A stretch of DNA of 64,000 nucleotides from Phlegmacium glaucopus (Eukaryota; Basidiomycota; Agaricomycetes; Agaricales; Cortinariaceae): NCBI GenBank assembly GCA_015039465.1, contig MU130424.1, forward strand, positions 63,094-127,093, in the 5' to 3' direction. A program made the position numbers and the translations under genes. The notes below the pieces were generated by a model. The model ran no database searches. It saw only the letters and a list, made by a program, of their open reading frames with translations, and was not told the DNA's origin. This document shows positions 1 through 10,996 of this stretch, in pieces. The first letter of the stretch is position 1; each line of letters opens with the position of its first letter.

Positions 1-2167
1 GATATTTCTTTGGCTACTGTCTTGGTTTTATTGTTTACCCTTGCAGAAAATGCAGATCTGTTAAATCTGCATTTTCGACAACAACACTCAGAATATTCAA
101 TTGAACACAAACAACATATATCTGGATGGATAATTGCTTTAACCAAAACATTAATATCTCATCTTGGAAAAAAGAAGAAAAAAACCTTATTTCATGATGA
201 TGATAGGACTGTAGACATATCAGAAGCAGAGGAAACCAAACTGGTTGCCAAAAAGCTTGACAAGATGGCTGTTGCATTACATTTGTCACCTTATAACAGG
301 GATGATGAGTATACAGGCAAACTTGATGAAATTCAACCTGTCCATGTAATATGTCCTGCTTCATTTGTATGCAACACAGGAACATGTATTCCAAGGTCCT
401 TGGTACAAAATACCCGAGAACGTGATATTCCAGAAGTAACACTAATCAAAGGACATAAAATCTTCAAAAGGTCCCTGTTTTGACTGGCAAATGTCCAGAG
501 TGTGCAACATCTTATCATGCTGATCATGAAAGATTTTTTGAAGAATCAAATGTAGCAAGCCGATGGAAACGAGTTTATATTAACTCTGCAAAATATTTCA
601 AAATTGGCAGTAACTTATGGGTTGACCGGTTATTTTCAAAATCTGCCATCAATGCAACATATAGCTTTCATGCATCTGTGTCTGCATATTCTGAGTACTG
701 GAATAATACCTTTGGGACAAATTCTACAAATGTTACTCGTGCTCATATTTGGCAGTCATTTGTGCAAGAGTCTTTACGTACAATTGCTGCATATTCTAAA
801 CTTGATCTTGAGCTTGATGATGCTCTAAATATCAAAGAGGTTACTACTGAGGCCTATTCAATCTTGGGAGAAAATGGGATTATCAGAGCTGCTGATCATC
901 ATGCTTGTGGTGAATGCACTCAAGAGTACAGGAAGTCAAGTACAGCTGTATTTGACAATCCAGCAGCTGTTGTTGGGGTTGATGAAAATTGCACTGTACC
1001 ACCACTAGCAGAAAATGTTGAACAACCTAGATCACTTATGTCTGATGATAGCTCAACTAATGAAATGGATGTGGATCATGAGAAATTGTGGACAACAATG
1101 AGGGTTTTAGATGGAGTTGTCATGGGACCAAATGTAAATTTGTTTGTTTATTTTGATTGATTGTTCAGTATGCTAACTTGCTATTTTTTGAAAAAAAGTA
1201 TTGTGCATTTGATCAGTGCACAAATGACCTTTCAAACTCTCGTAGTGGATCATTATGTGATTATCATTATCATTTGCTTGAGTCTCGTTGCCTTGTTCGT
1301 GATTGTACCAATAGAAGAATCAAAGGAACATCTGCATGTCAAACACACCAACCAGAGTGGAAAAAATATAAAAAGCACCACAGTCGTCAAACTCAGTCTG
1401 GAGTCCGAAGAATGTTGCAAAAACCAGGGGAAAATATGGCTTGGAATGTAGATCTAAGGGTGCCAAACAGACAACAACGACATGATGACCCAAGTGAAGA
1501 ACCTCCACCTTCTCCTAACTATTTTAGCCCAGCACGCTACTACTGTGTTGAGACAATTTGTGCACCATGTGGGGTTGTTGTTGCCTGGACTAAATTTGCT
1601 AGATCTGAATCAACAACCAATGTTTTGAATTTTCTGGAGTCAGTGTACCCAACTGAGGAGTCTCGGCCTGACTATATATGCATTGATAAAGGTTGTCAAG
1701 TTCTTCGAACTGCAGTTACAAATAAAAGCTGGGAAAAATGGGAGAAAACAACAAGATTTATTGTGGATACATATCACTACATCAATCATCGTGTTACAGA
1801 TTACCTCTGCCGAAAGTATTGCAATCCTTCACCTGGTGATGGCTCTGCACCAAATCTTGTTATTATTGCATATGGTAATGATGGACAGCCATATGCTAAG
1901 CGAGCCTTTAATACACAGGTTTGTGAACAGCTCAATGCATGGCTTGGAGGATTTGAATCAATCCTTAAACGCATGACTCCTGGAAATTTCAACTGGTTTT
2001 TGCATGTGATGCTTTTTTACCATACCCAATATGTCATAAATCGACAAAAGCAAAAGGCTGGATCTCAGGAGGATGGTGATGAAGAAGATTTGGGACTGGA
2101 TGTTGAAGACTCATCAGAGAGTAATAGTGAATCAGGGAGTGACAATGATGATTCTAGCCCTAGATAA
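1..2167 (+). CDS. KDZ transposase-type protein, CxC5/CxC6 family (5' truncated by window edge)
   Basis: The frame is open from the window edge and shifts near 436-480. This is either a single-base indel or a very short intron at 436-470. It continues to 1133, is interrupted by a GT-AG intron at 1134-1198, and ends in an acidic Asp/Glu/Ser tail at 2167. Cys/His modules are visible: GKCPECATSYHADH near 486, then paired Cys-Cys-His groups between 1199 and 1350 including CLVRDCTNRR and GTSACQTHQPEW. The C-terminal half has the Asp/His-rich DYICIDKGCQ and VDTYHYINHR stretches seen in basidiomycete Kyakuja-Dileera-Zisupton transposases with CxC5/CxC6 clusters. Family assignment rests on remembered family patterns. 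Role inferred: DNA transposition. The downstream element end at 2355 belongs to the same transposon. Upstream exons lie outside the window. Confidence 0.72.
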
Positions 2168-2261
2168 ACAGTGTACAGTAGTGTAACCATATCTCTAAAT
2201 GTTAAAAAAAATAGCAGTCATTAACCCCATGTAAAAAAAATAGTATGAATTGGTCAATCAG

Positions 2262-2355
2262 TATGCAGAGTCCTGAGGATTCCTCAGGACTCCACAGGAC
2301 TCCTCAGGAGTCCGCCGGAGTCCGACAGGAACCTGTGGGGGAGGGTAAAGTACTG
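2262..2355. repeat. Right terminal inverted repeat of the KDZ element
   Basis: This segment is rich in short inverted GTCC/GGAC-type subterminal repeats. It ends in GTGGGGGAGGGTAAAGTAC, followed directly by gypsy pol sequence. The same terminal signature bounds the small elements at 6702-7177, 9633-10138 and 9256-11552. The left end is outside the window, so target duplication cannot be checked. Confidence 0.65.
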
Positions 2356-4059
2356 TGAAGTAGGTGCAGGCCAGTCAGCGATTCCAGCGAGTTTTACCGG
2401 GTTCATAGCGAGTTTGTTTTCTTCAATGACTAGTCCTAGGAATTCCACTTTGGTTTGCCAGAAGGCGCATTTCTCGGGTTTAAGGTACAGGTCGTTGTCG
2501 GCGAGGCATTGGAGGATCCGTCTAGTGTTTTCCATATTTTTGGCAATTGTTTTGGTGAATATGAAGATATCATCCATGTAAATGACGACCCATCCTTCGG
2601 TGGTTTCGATTATGAATATGTCGTCCATCATTGCTTGAAACGTGGCAGGGGAGTTGCAGAGTCTGAAAAACATAACTGTGGGTTCGAATAATCCTTTGTT
2701 GGTTTTGAAAGCTGCTTTCCATTGGTCTCCGTCTCAAATGCGTACATTGTTGTAACCCCATCGGATGTCCAGTTTGGTGAAGTATTTGGCGCCTTTGAGT
2801 TTGTCAATGAGTTCGGAGATGAGGGGAAGTGGATAGGTATTCTTGACTGTTCCTTCGTTTAACGTTCGATAGTCTTGTGTAGGGCGTACTTTTCCATCTT
2901 TTTTGTCGACGAAGAAGAATGGTGATGCCATGGGGGACTTGGATGGTCGTATGTAGCCTTTGTCGAGGTTTTCCTTGAGGAATTTGTCCAGTTCAGCTTG
3001 TTCTGGTAGTGTGAGTGGGTAGACCTTGCAGTCGCGAGGTATGAAGTCGTCTTTAAGGTCAATGGCATGATCGTAGGGTCTTGCTCCAGGGAATCGTTCT
3101 GCAGTTTCCTTGTCGAAGATACGCCAATAATCCATAAGTTCCGATGGTATCATTTCCTCCAAAGTTTTCTCGTCTTTCTTCGCATTTTGTTCACTTGCTA
3201 AGGCAGTAGAGACATTGGTTTTGTTGACCCAGAGTTCGTTGTCCATGACGTGGTTGATAAAAGCGGCGACCAGCTCGGTTTCACTGTCGTCGACGTTGAG
3301 TTCGATGGTTTCATTTTCGTCGTCCAATTTTAGGAGTGTTGAATTGAGGGGCGATTCCTCGTCTTCAACTTCTTCTATTGTGGCTTTCGGAAGAGTTGGA
3401 GTTTCGGGGATTGTGGTGACTTGTTCTCTTTTTCTCCAATCGGGGGAATCACTTCTTTGTAATTTGGTCTTCTTCTTTCTCTTTTCTCTCCATTTTTCTA
3501 TTGTTTCTTTCATTTCTTCCTCTACTTGGTTGTATCGTGTTTCGTCAATTTCCATCCTGTTTAAGGTGGTGGTGTGGGCGTTTTGCGTTTCCTGTAATCG
3601 TTGTCGATTCCTTCGATTGTAAGTCAGGGCTAGTTGGTGTTTTCCCATTGGAAGATGCATTCGTCCAGTTCCCCAGTCTATTTGGGGTTTATGGGCTTGG
3701 AACCAGGGGAGTCCGAATATGACATCGGCGCTTGCTATTGTGACAACATGAAGTCGTTCCATCATCCAGCTATCACCTTGTTGATATCTGATCCAGGTGT
3801 AATGTGTGATTTTCCCATTGGAGTTAGGGGATCCGTCTGCGTTTCGGGGGAGTATCGGTTTATCGAGGGGGTATAGAAGTATTTGGTGTCGTTTGGCAAA
3901 GCCGGCGTTCATAAAGAGTCCACCTGCTCCTGTGTCCATAAGAATTCGGGCGTCAATGATTTTGTTCTCTTTCTCAGTTTTGCATGTGATAGGGGTCTGT
4001 AGGATCATAGATTGTTTTCCCATCTCGGCTACTAATACAGAAGAAATCATCAGCGACAC
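2356..4059 (-). pseudogene. Ty3/gypsy pol fragment: protease and partial reverse transcriptase
   Basis: Reading leftwards, the frame holds a retropepsin motif (LMDTGAGG, then [12 protein letters not shown]) and a Ty3/gypsy reverse transcriptase ([33 protein letters not shown]). A TGA stop follows at 2732-2734. The same frame continues through NSPATFQAMMDD and the catalytic VIYMDDIFI. Coding similarity stops at ADWPAPTS, where the KDZ terminal repeat begins, so the rest of RT, RNase H and integrase are missing from the window. The frame overlaps the end of gag out of register, the usual gag-pol frameshift layout. It is non-functional because of the stop codon and the truncation. Confidence 0.9.
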
Positions 4060-4082
4060 AGACGTTGAAACTGTGTGCTTGC

Positions 4083-5297
4083 CTAAAAATCCTGGTCCTT
4101 GACTACTTCATCTATCAACTTCTCTTTTTCTTCTGTATCCATATCTTCAACTAGGTTGCGTATCATGGCTCGGGCGGTAGCGGCTGTCTTCTTGAATCCG
4201 TTAAATTTTTTGTAACTACTGTCGTTTGGTTTGACATAGTTCGAGCTTGTGTTCGGGGCGTTGTTTTGCTTGGAGCGGCATTCTCGGGCGAAGTGTCCTA
4301 TCTTGTGGCAATGGAAGCATCTTCGTTCTTTCATGTGTTGTTCACGTTCTTCTATAGTGAGGCGATCAATCTCGGTTGTGTCGATATCCATAGCATTGGG
4401 ATCATGATGATGATTAACATAGCGTGGCGCAGGGTAAGTTTTCTTGGCTTGGGGGGTGCTTCCAGTTTTTCGCTGAGTTATTTCCTTGCATCGTTTGTAT
4501 TGAAGATCAAATCGAGAGGCTTTAGCGTACCAATCTTTGATGGCTGTAGGGGGGTTTTCGAGTCCATAGATTTTCTGTAAAAGAGAGGTATGGATCCCTT
4601 CTGAGAAATAGTCGATAAGAGTTTTGTCGTCTTTGATCTTGGATCTTCCTGCGAGGATTCTGAATTGTGCGATGTAATCGTCTACTGAGTTGGTTCCTTG
4701 TCTGAGTTGGCATAGTTGGGCTCTGGCTTCTCCTTCGGCGTCGGCGGCTAAGAATGCTTCTTTGAGTTTCTTGATGAAACCGGCATAAGTTCCAAAGTCT
4801 GGGGGTGTGGTAGCGAGACATTCGTCGAGGAAGGCTTCTTTCCAGATTTTAGCAGTTCCGCCAGTAAGGAATGAGAGGATAAAGATGATTTGTTTGGCTT
4901 CCGAGTTATAGATTGAGTCATTGAGAGAGAGGTATACTCGACAGTCCTGGAGGAAGGATAGGAGTCCGTCTCGATCTCCGTGGTATGGCTGCGGGGGGTT
5001 GATGCGTACTTCTTTTGACATTTTGTCGTCGTTGTCTTTGTGGTCACTAGTTATATCCCAATCGGATTTTGGCTGTTGAACGGGTGTTTCGGGTCCAAAG
5101 GAGGTAGATGGTAATGGGGCGGGTGTTTGGAATGGGGAGGGAGCAACGGGTGGTGTGTATACTGGGGTTTTGGCTTTTCCTGAAGTAGTCGGTTGAGGAG
5201 TTGACGGTGTCTGAGGGACTGGTTGGTCTGTTGCGGTTGTTCGAGGGTTTCTTCCTACTCGTTCTTGTCTTGGTTGTGTTGTAGAGCTGTGGCTCAT
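4083..5297 (-). CDS. Ty3/gypsy Gag polyprotein
   Basis: This is an uninterrupted 404-residue frame. It has a Pro/Thr-rich N-terminus, a retrotransposon Gag capsid-like region at about residues 95-250 ([18 protein letters not shown], then [19 protein letters not shown]), and one CCHC zinc knuckle near residue 326 ([16 protein letters not shown]). It would form the particle that packages element RNA. The pol frame follows in another register, so pol was probably made by frameshifting. Gag is intact although pol downstream is broken, which suggests a recent insertion later disrupted by the KDZ element. Confidence 0.88.
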   Translation of the reverse strand: MSHSSTTQPRQERVGRNPRTTATDQPVPQTPSTPQPTTSGKAKTPVYTPPVAPSPFQTPAPLPSTSFGPETPVQQPKSDWDITSDHKDNDDKMSKEVRINPPQPYHGDRDGLLSFLQDCRVYLSLNDSIYNSEAKQIIFILSFLTGGTAKIWKEAFLDECLATTPPDFGTYAGFIKKLKEAFLAADAEGEARAQLCQLRQGTNSVDDYIAQFRILAGRSKIKDDKTLIDYFSEGIHTSLLQKIYGLENPPTAIKDWYAKASRFDLQYKRCKEITQRKTGSTPQAKKTYPAPRYVNHHHDPNAMDIDTTEIDRLTIEEREQHMKERRCFHCHKIGHFARECRSKQNNAPNTSSNYVKPNDSSYKKFNGFKKTAATARAMIRNLVEDMDTEEKEKLIDEVVKDQDF

Positions 5298-6060
5298 GCG
5301 TTCTGGCTCGGGAAGTTTTTCTTCGAGAGGTTCTTCGTTGTCAGTGTCGTATTGACTACTTCCTGTTGTATCTTCTTCCTCTGATGATGACTCGCTAGGG
5401 GCTTGGTATTTGCCCTTTGACGTCGTGGTGTATTATTTCTTGAGATCCGTTGGTATTGGCGACCACACGATCTTCTTATGACTCCGTTGATATAGGCGAT
5501 CACACGAGTTCGGGTTATGAGGGTAATCCAAGTAATCTGCTGGTTTGTTGGCTAGTGCATGTTTTTGTTGGGCTCCAGAAGGTAAGGTTCGTCTGCGCTT
5601 AGAGAAGCGGACGCAAGAGTAGTTTAGACCTTTTGTTATGGCGACTATAAGCTTGCACTCGCGTTCGGTGCTGGGCCAATAGACCAAGTAACTAAGGACC
5701 GTTGTACGGTTGCAATCGTGTTCACCAAGTTGAGACTGAGGGCGACAAGTTCTGAGCAAGCTATGTAGATTAAGACCGTAAGAGTACAAAGGTCTAAACT
5801 AGGGATCATGGCTATGGGTATGGCTCTTATATACTAAGGGGTCAAGTCAGAGATAAGGGAATGGTCCGTGCTGGGAGTATGAGTCGGGTCGAGTCAGAGA
5901 TAGAGGGAACGGAAGCGATAGCTAAGTATAGTACATGGAAGGTTCAGGGCAAAGGGTAAGTAGGGAAAAGGGGTGGTATAGGAAGAGAACGATGAAGGAG
6001 GATGTAAAGAAAGGGGAGAAAAGGGAATAGGGGCCATGCGCGTACCAGACGTTTATAACA
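5298..6060 (-). repeat. Putative 5' leader and LTR of the gypsy element
   Basis: This region is upstream of gag on the same strand and has no convincing gene. On the minus strand a TATATAA box lies near 5830. A TGTTATAAAC-type LTR start could lie at 6060. The inner LTR edge and primer-binding site could not be fixed, and no second LTR is in the window to compare with. Open frames here are short and not protein-like. Confidence 0.35.
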
Positions 6061-6102
6061 AAGACCCCTTGCTTCTGTTATGACTTCAACACAATTGCAT
6101 AC

Positions 6103-6675
6103 TGTTAAGTTCGAGAACTCTATTCCAGAGTATCGGACGGAGTTTGATCGGAACAGAACCACGGAACGGGAAAGGACTATAACCTCAGCGTATATGCTGT
6201 GCTACCCTAAACCTTCGTGTCCTAATTTCGGAGTAAGAATGGAATGGAGTGGAACCAGAAGTTGCAGTAACTTAGAGGAAGACAAGGAGGAGGAAACTAT
6301 GTTGATATTTGAACTGAGGGAAAATATACAAGTTCGAGTACTTAAATAATAAAAGGAATTGCAACCGAAATATAAAGTATAAATATAAAGTGCTGCGTTC
6401 TGCTCCCAAAAGGTCCTGCATTCTTGGGGTGAATAATCCATGGCTGGTGTGCTGACTGATAGTGGGAACGTGATGACAAAGAAATAGTGGTAGTGGCGAA
6501 GAAGTGGTAATGGGTGCGGAGTATAGACGGAGGAACCGGAATGACATGGAGAAGTCTCGGAGTTGAACATAGGAGGAGTAGTTCGGGATGTGAGGGAAAG
6601 CACTGTACAGAGTACGGACTACCGGAGACAACTCCGACGGAGCTGGACCGGAGTAATGTATGATGGAATGTAACA
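6103..6675 (+). repeat. Solo LTR (family A) with 5-bp target duplication
   Basis: A 573-bp unit starts TGTTAAG and ends TGTAACA, flanked on both sides by CATAC (6098-6102 and 6676-6680). A second copy of exactly the same length lies at 48074-48646. There is no internal region or tRNA-primer site, so this is a solo LTR left by recombination. Strand is arbitrary. Confidence 0.85.
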
Positions 6676-6701
6676 CATACACAAGAAGACTCAAACTTCT
6701 G

Positions 6702-7177
6702 GTGTACTTTACAGTCCCCCACATTGTCCGGCCAGACTCCGCTGGACTGCCCAAAGTCTGGCGGACTCCAGTAAAATTCTGGTAAAAGTCCAGTCAGAGT
6801 CCGGTAAGAGTCCGGTAAGAGTCCAGTGAAAGTAGAAAAATGCCTGGACTGTATGTCTGGTCACAGTCCAGGGGACTTCCACTGGACATCCGCCGGACTT
6901 TTGATGGAATTTATGGTTATATTTAGATTTAGAGGTTAGGCTTAGGGTTATATTTAGATTTAGGGCTTAGGCTTAGGGCTTAGGATTAATATTTAGGGAT
7001 GGGGATATTTTCTGTCTGCGCAGTAGCACATTCTTAGGTTAGGAGGGGATACAGGCATGTTTTGTACTTCCACCGGACTTCCACCGGACTCTCACTGGAC
7101 TCTGACCGGACTTCCGCTGGACTCCAGTCGGTCTGGCAGAATTCCAGCCAGACAATGTGGGGGAGTGTAAAGTCCTC
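6702..7177. mobile_element. Short TIR element (KDZ-type ends), copy 1
   Basis: This 476-bp element has imperfect terminal inverted repeats (GTGTACTTTACAGTCCCCCAC at the left, its near-complement at the right). It has dense subterminal GTCCGG/CCGGAC-type repeats and a centre of degenerate TTAGGG-like units at about 6915-6990. The 8-bp duplication AACTTCTG flanks it (6694-6701 and 7178-7185). It has no coding capacity. Its ends match the end of the KDZ element at 2355, so it is probably mobilised by such a transposase. Confidence 0.85.
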
Positions 7178-7185
7178 AACTTCTG

Positions 7186-8449
7186 CTATGACTTTAATAC
7201 AACACAACTTTTATAACAATTCAACAATTGTTACAACAAGTTCAACACTCTGAGAAACTGATTTATGTTCAATACCCTGATCTCAAAGACAAGTGTTCTT
7301 GCTCAATGTCTAAGACAGTGAGCTGTACTAGGTTGCAAATGAGGGGGGGAAAGAAAGAATCCAATTTTCTGACTAGGTACAAACCCTGGGAGGTATTTTA
7401 TACATCTGAGATATTTAAAATAGATAATGTCCAAAATAGATATACTGGTTCCTGGTACCCTTACTTTGGTTCTGGCACCATGTGCACTCATTGTTCCTGG
7501 AAATATAGGGGTTGTTCTATTTTTAGCCCCATGTTACTAATTTTAGGTAGTTTCCACCCCTCTTGATGGTAACTGTGCCTATTGTGCCTGGAAACAATCT
7601 TTATGATTGTTCAGCACTCCCCCTATCCTTAATCATCATGATTCCCACACAATCACATGGTTCCACTATCTTGGTTATTCTGCTTCCACTGTTGCTAGGG
7701 CACCAACCTTCCCCTGAATATTTATTAATAATATTCTGTTGCTCCACAATCACACCCCATGACATTTGCTAACCCAATAATGTTTATTTAACTTTTCCTG
7801 TGCCAAGTCTATAAGGATATTCATGGATTTATTAGGCTATGATGTCATATAGAGCTGGGCCAATCGACCTACATGCCGATGTCAGGCAACTGGCGAATTC
7901 CTGAGATGACCCATCTGATACAGGGAAATCCTTGGCTTCAGACCCACATGTGTGCTGCTACCCCCTACTATCCTGATACACCCTCAATACAAGGCCAATG
8001 CCGAGCAGTGGCCAATGCCTATGTCCTCGGGGGGTCATACGGTGCCAGGGCTGAGGGGCTATTCTGGGTACATGGCCTATGCGGGGGGCAACACCCACAC
8101 ATACTGATGACTGTGGCCTGTCATGGCTGACGGTTCCATGTAAAACTGCCTTAGTACATGTTCCAAGTTGTGGGTGAGGCCGGCTGCAGGCCTGGCCTTG
8201 TGCTGATAGAGTGCAGAGGGCCTGGGGAATTTGGCTTTGTGACCTACTCAATGCCTGATGCCGATGCCTAGCTCACCCCGATTTGAGCCCGGTTGCTGAA
8301 GTCATCCAGGTATGGGCCCTGGCAAATTCACTAGCCCTATACCATATGCTACAGTGTAATATTTCCTGTTTGGGTAATATTTGCTAGAGTCCAGGGAAGC
8401 CGAATGGTATACTACAATGTATGCCTTCTCTCCACCGTATGATACATCA
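7186..8449. other. Intergenic or repeat-derived DNA without a recognisable gene
   Basis: Only short frames occur. The longest, at 7228-7566 and 7873-8130, do not look like known proteins and lack a gene context. It is probably decayed transposon sequence between two identified elements. Confidence 0.5.
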
Positions 8450-8455
8450 CATAAC

Positions 8456-9240
8456 TTAACTATGTGCCCAAGCGACCTGTTCTCTCCTCATCAACGACAA
8501 TATGGTGGAGTGACGCAAGGATCTGGTTGAGATTGATGGTGTCACCCTTGAAAATTCATTCCCACTGCGAGGATGGGATTCCAGCAGGTGAGTTTGGGGT
8601 GATTTTGGCAAGAAACTTAACTTTGGACATGTCTTGGTTATAGATTCACAGTAACCGACGGGTTTCCTGGGAATTGGGGTGAACAAAGTTGATGGAGGTG
8701 TCACCATTAGGGTTGAACCAGGGCATGTCGGTTTCAACGAGTTTTTGTTGCTTGGTAGGATTGTCACCATTGTCGGCTCCTGAGTCATTTTCTTCATCCT
8801 CTTGCGACCTCTGGGCTTGCTTCTCTGTCCTGATGTTTGAGCTGCCAGGTTGCAGTTGAAGTGAACCGGTCCCTAAACACTCAACTCCTGATGATTGAAT
8901 GGAGATGATCTTGGCAAGGTAAGAGTCAAAGTTTTCTCCTTTTGGGGTTCAGAACCCGTGACATCAGGGTTCTCTCCGAGTATGTGTAGTATTGAGGAGA
9001 TTGCTTCTGTTTTCGTGATGAGTCTGTTTCAGAAACAATTGACTGATGACTCAAGGTCAGAGATGAGTCGGACTTGTTCATTCTCTGAAGTAGAGTTGGA
9101 CGGCTTGGTGAATGAAGATGACTCTGGGACTTGTTCACCAGGTCTTGAGGTTTTGGGCTGATCAAGCGCTGGAGTAGACTTAACAAACCCAGATCCTGTA
9201 AGATTGTGTGCAAACGGCTGAGCAGAGAAGGGTGATTTGA
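8456..9240 (-). pseudogene. Decayed retroelement Gag-like ORF
   Basis: One minus-strand frame reads like a conserved agaricomycete retroelement protein: DMPWFNPNGDTSINFVHP, LAKITPNSPAGIPSSQWE, then KGDTINLNQILASLHH and VVDEERTGRLG. It is broken by at least two in-frame TGA codons where the family usually has Arg, consistent with CGA to TGA transitions. The upstream part is a Ser/Thr-rich low-complexity stretch. Assignment to a retroelement is from a remembered family pattern and is tentative. No RT domain remains nearby. Confidence 0.45.
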
Positions 9241-9632
9241 ATTCTGAGGTTGATCGAGGTCTTTACTCTCCCCCACACATTCCAAGCGGGTCCAAGCAGG
9301 TCTGAGCAAATTCCAAGCAGAATCCGATGATAGGACCCATATAGCCTCTAGGTTCGTAAACTGGTTATTTTTGCGATTTAACAACTTTGCAGTATACGTG
9401 GATGCCTCACGGGTACCAACTTCATTCACACTCTCATTCATGGTTCTTGCATATCCTTCGCACCTCGCATAACATGATATAGTCCTCGCATAACCTTCAC
9501 ACATCACTTCTACAACCTTCATAACTATCCAAAGCACCCTCATTCCTCTTCACACTTCATACTTCAACATATCTTCAGTTCTCTCAGTTAATATTGGACT
9601 TAACCATTTGATCCCTTCGCAACCATATCTTC

Positions 9633-10138
9633 GAGGTCTTTACACTCCCCCACATTGTCCGGCGGACTCCAGCGGACTCCAGAAAAGTCCGGTCAGAGTC
9701 CGGTGAGAGTCCGGTGGAAGTCCGGCGGAAGTCCGGTGGAAGTACAAAATATGCCTGTATCCCCTCCTAACCCTCCTAACCTAAGAACGTGCTACCGCGC
9801 GGACAGAAAATATCCCCATCCCTAAATATTAATCCTAAGCCCTAAGCCTAAGCCCTAAATCTAAATATAACCCTAAGCCTAACCTCTAAATCTAAATATA
9901 ACCCTAAATTCCATCAAAAGTCCGGCGGATGTCTGGTGGAAGTCCGCCGGACTGTGACCAGACATACAGTCCAGGCATTTTTCTACTTTCACCGGACTCT
10001 GACCGGACTCTCGCCGGACTCTCACCGGACTCTCACCGGAATTTTACCAGAATTTTAGTGGAGTCCGCCGGACTTCCGCCGGACTTTTGGCAGTCCGGCG
10101 GACTCCGGCCGGACAACGTGGGGGACTGTAAAGTACAC
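9633..10138. mobile_element. Short TIR element (KDZ-type ends), copy 2
   Basis: This 506-bp relative of the element at 6702-7177 lies in inverted orientation. Its ends are GAGGTCTTTACACTCCCCCAC and the complement of GTGTACTTTACAGTCCCCCAC. It has GTCCGG/CCGGAC subterminal arrays and degenerate CCTAA-type units at about 9827-9905. ATATCTTC flanks it on both sides (9625-9632 and 10139-10146); identity extends to 10 bp, CATATCTTCG, if one base of the element edge is reassigned. It is inserted inside the 9256-11552 element; the inverted copy at 12440-13330 lacks it. Confidence 0.85.
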
Positions 10139-10453
10139 ATATCTTCGCACAGCCACTCTCTAATCTCACGGTCTTTCACGGTTCACACACACATTCCTTA
10201 CCTCTCCGTGCATCCTTTGCATTGGTTTTATTATGGTCTGTGTTGCCTTGCATTTAATTTCTTTCATCTTTCCATATATATATATTTATCATTCTTTCAA
10301 AATAGGAGGTCATTCAACTGACCTCCTTACTCATGACCTTTATTTTTACTTTGTCTCCTATTCCTTCATTACCAAACTATTGGGCCCATGTGACTTCGCA
10401 TTAGCTCAATTTTTACATTACTGTTTTGCATATCCGCACCTGGTTAGTTCTTT

Positions 10454-10996
10454 TTTTTTTTTTTCAATCCTATTTTATTCTCCGTTGTGGCGAACCATAT
10501 GCCAGAGAGTGTGTACACGATTATAAACTAGTTATGGATTTAAAGACAACTATAAGTGAGAACTACACCAACTGCATGAAAGGTCCATAAATGGGTTTCA
10601 GTGCGTAAGTGGTGCTAAAAGTAGTGGGCCATCGTCAAAGGTCGATGGGATAGATAAGTGAAATAAATAGTAAGGCTAGATGATGTGGTGACGGAAGGGA
10701 TGAGAGCGACAATATTGCTGCTCTTCTTTATGATGAGCGACGGAAAGGGTGATTACGTAGGAGTTGCGTGGAATCTCTGTGTTGAGTTGATGTACTGGAA
10801 GAGTGGTTTCAGCGCTTTGGGAGTGTTGAGCAACTTGGAGATGTCGCGTGCTGTGGGCCCTAGCTTGGCTTGCAACACTGAGCGCAGTTGAGCGTATACG
10901 GGACATTGTAACAAGAAATGCAGGACAGTTTCGTCATGCTGGAGGCATGTCGGGCACAACGGGGAAGAAGCTTTCCCGATCCGATGTAGATGCTTA
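10454..10996 (-). mobile_element. 5'-truncated LINE fragment with poly(A) and target duplication
   Basis: The 12-bp sequence GGTTAGTTCTTT occurs at both edges (10442-10453 and 10997-11008). A poly(T) run follows the left copy, which is a poly(A) tail on the minus strand. The minus strand encodes the terminal Cys/His region of a Tad1-like LINE polyprotein (PLCPTCLQHDETVLHFLLQC, ending LFQYINSTQRFHATPT) at about 10753-10990. The remainder of the element is absent, as is usual after incomplete target-primed reverse transcription. The inverted copy at 12440-13330 shows the uninserted site. Confidence 0.85.

Noticed and set aside
436..470. A 35-nt intron in the KDZ gene as the certain explanation of the frame change
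   Set aside because: It has GT-AG borders but is very short for fungi, and the translated sequence across it resembles family sequence, so a one-base indel is at least as likely.
3215..5100. Plus-strand ORFs opposite the gypsy gag and pol genes
   Set aside because: They are shadows of the minus-strand genes, which carry clear protease, RT and zinc-knuckle motifs.
6080..6754. Several open frames inside the 6.1-6.7 kb segment
   Set aside because: The segment is a solo LTR with target duplications; frames are not conserved in the copy at 48074-48646.
6915..6990. TTAGGG-like tract as an interstitial telomere or chromosome end
   Set aside because: Units are degenerate and occur in the middle of several small TIR elements, so they belong to the element.
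7873..8130. 85-aa ORF in repeat-rich sequence
   Set aside because: Composition follows local GC-rich sequence, no homologue recognised, and the opposite strand is equally open.
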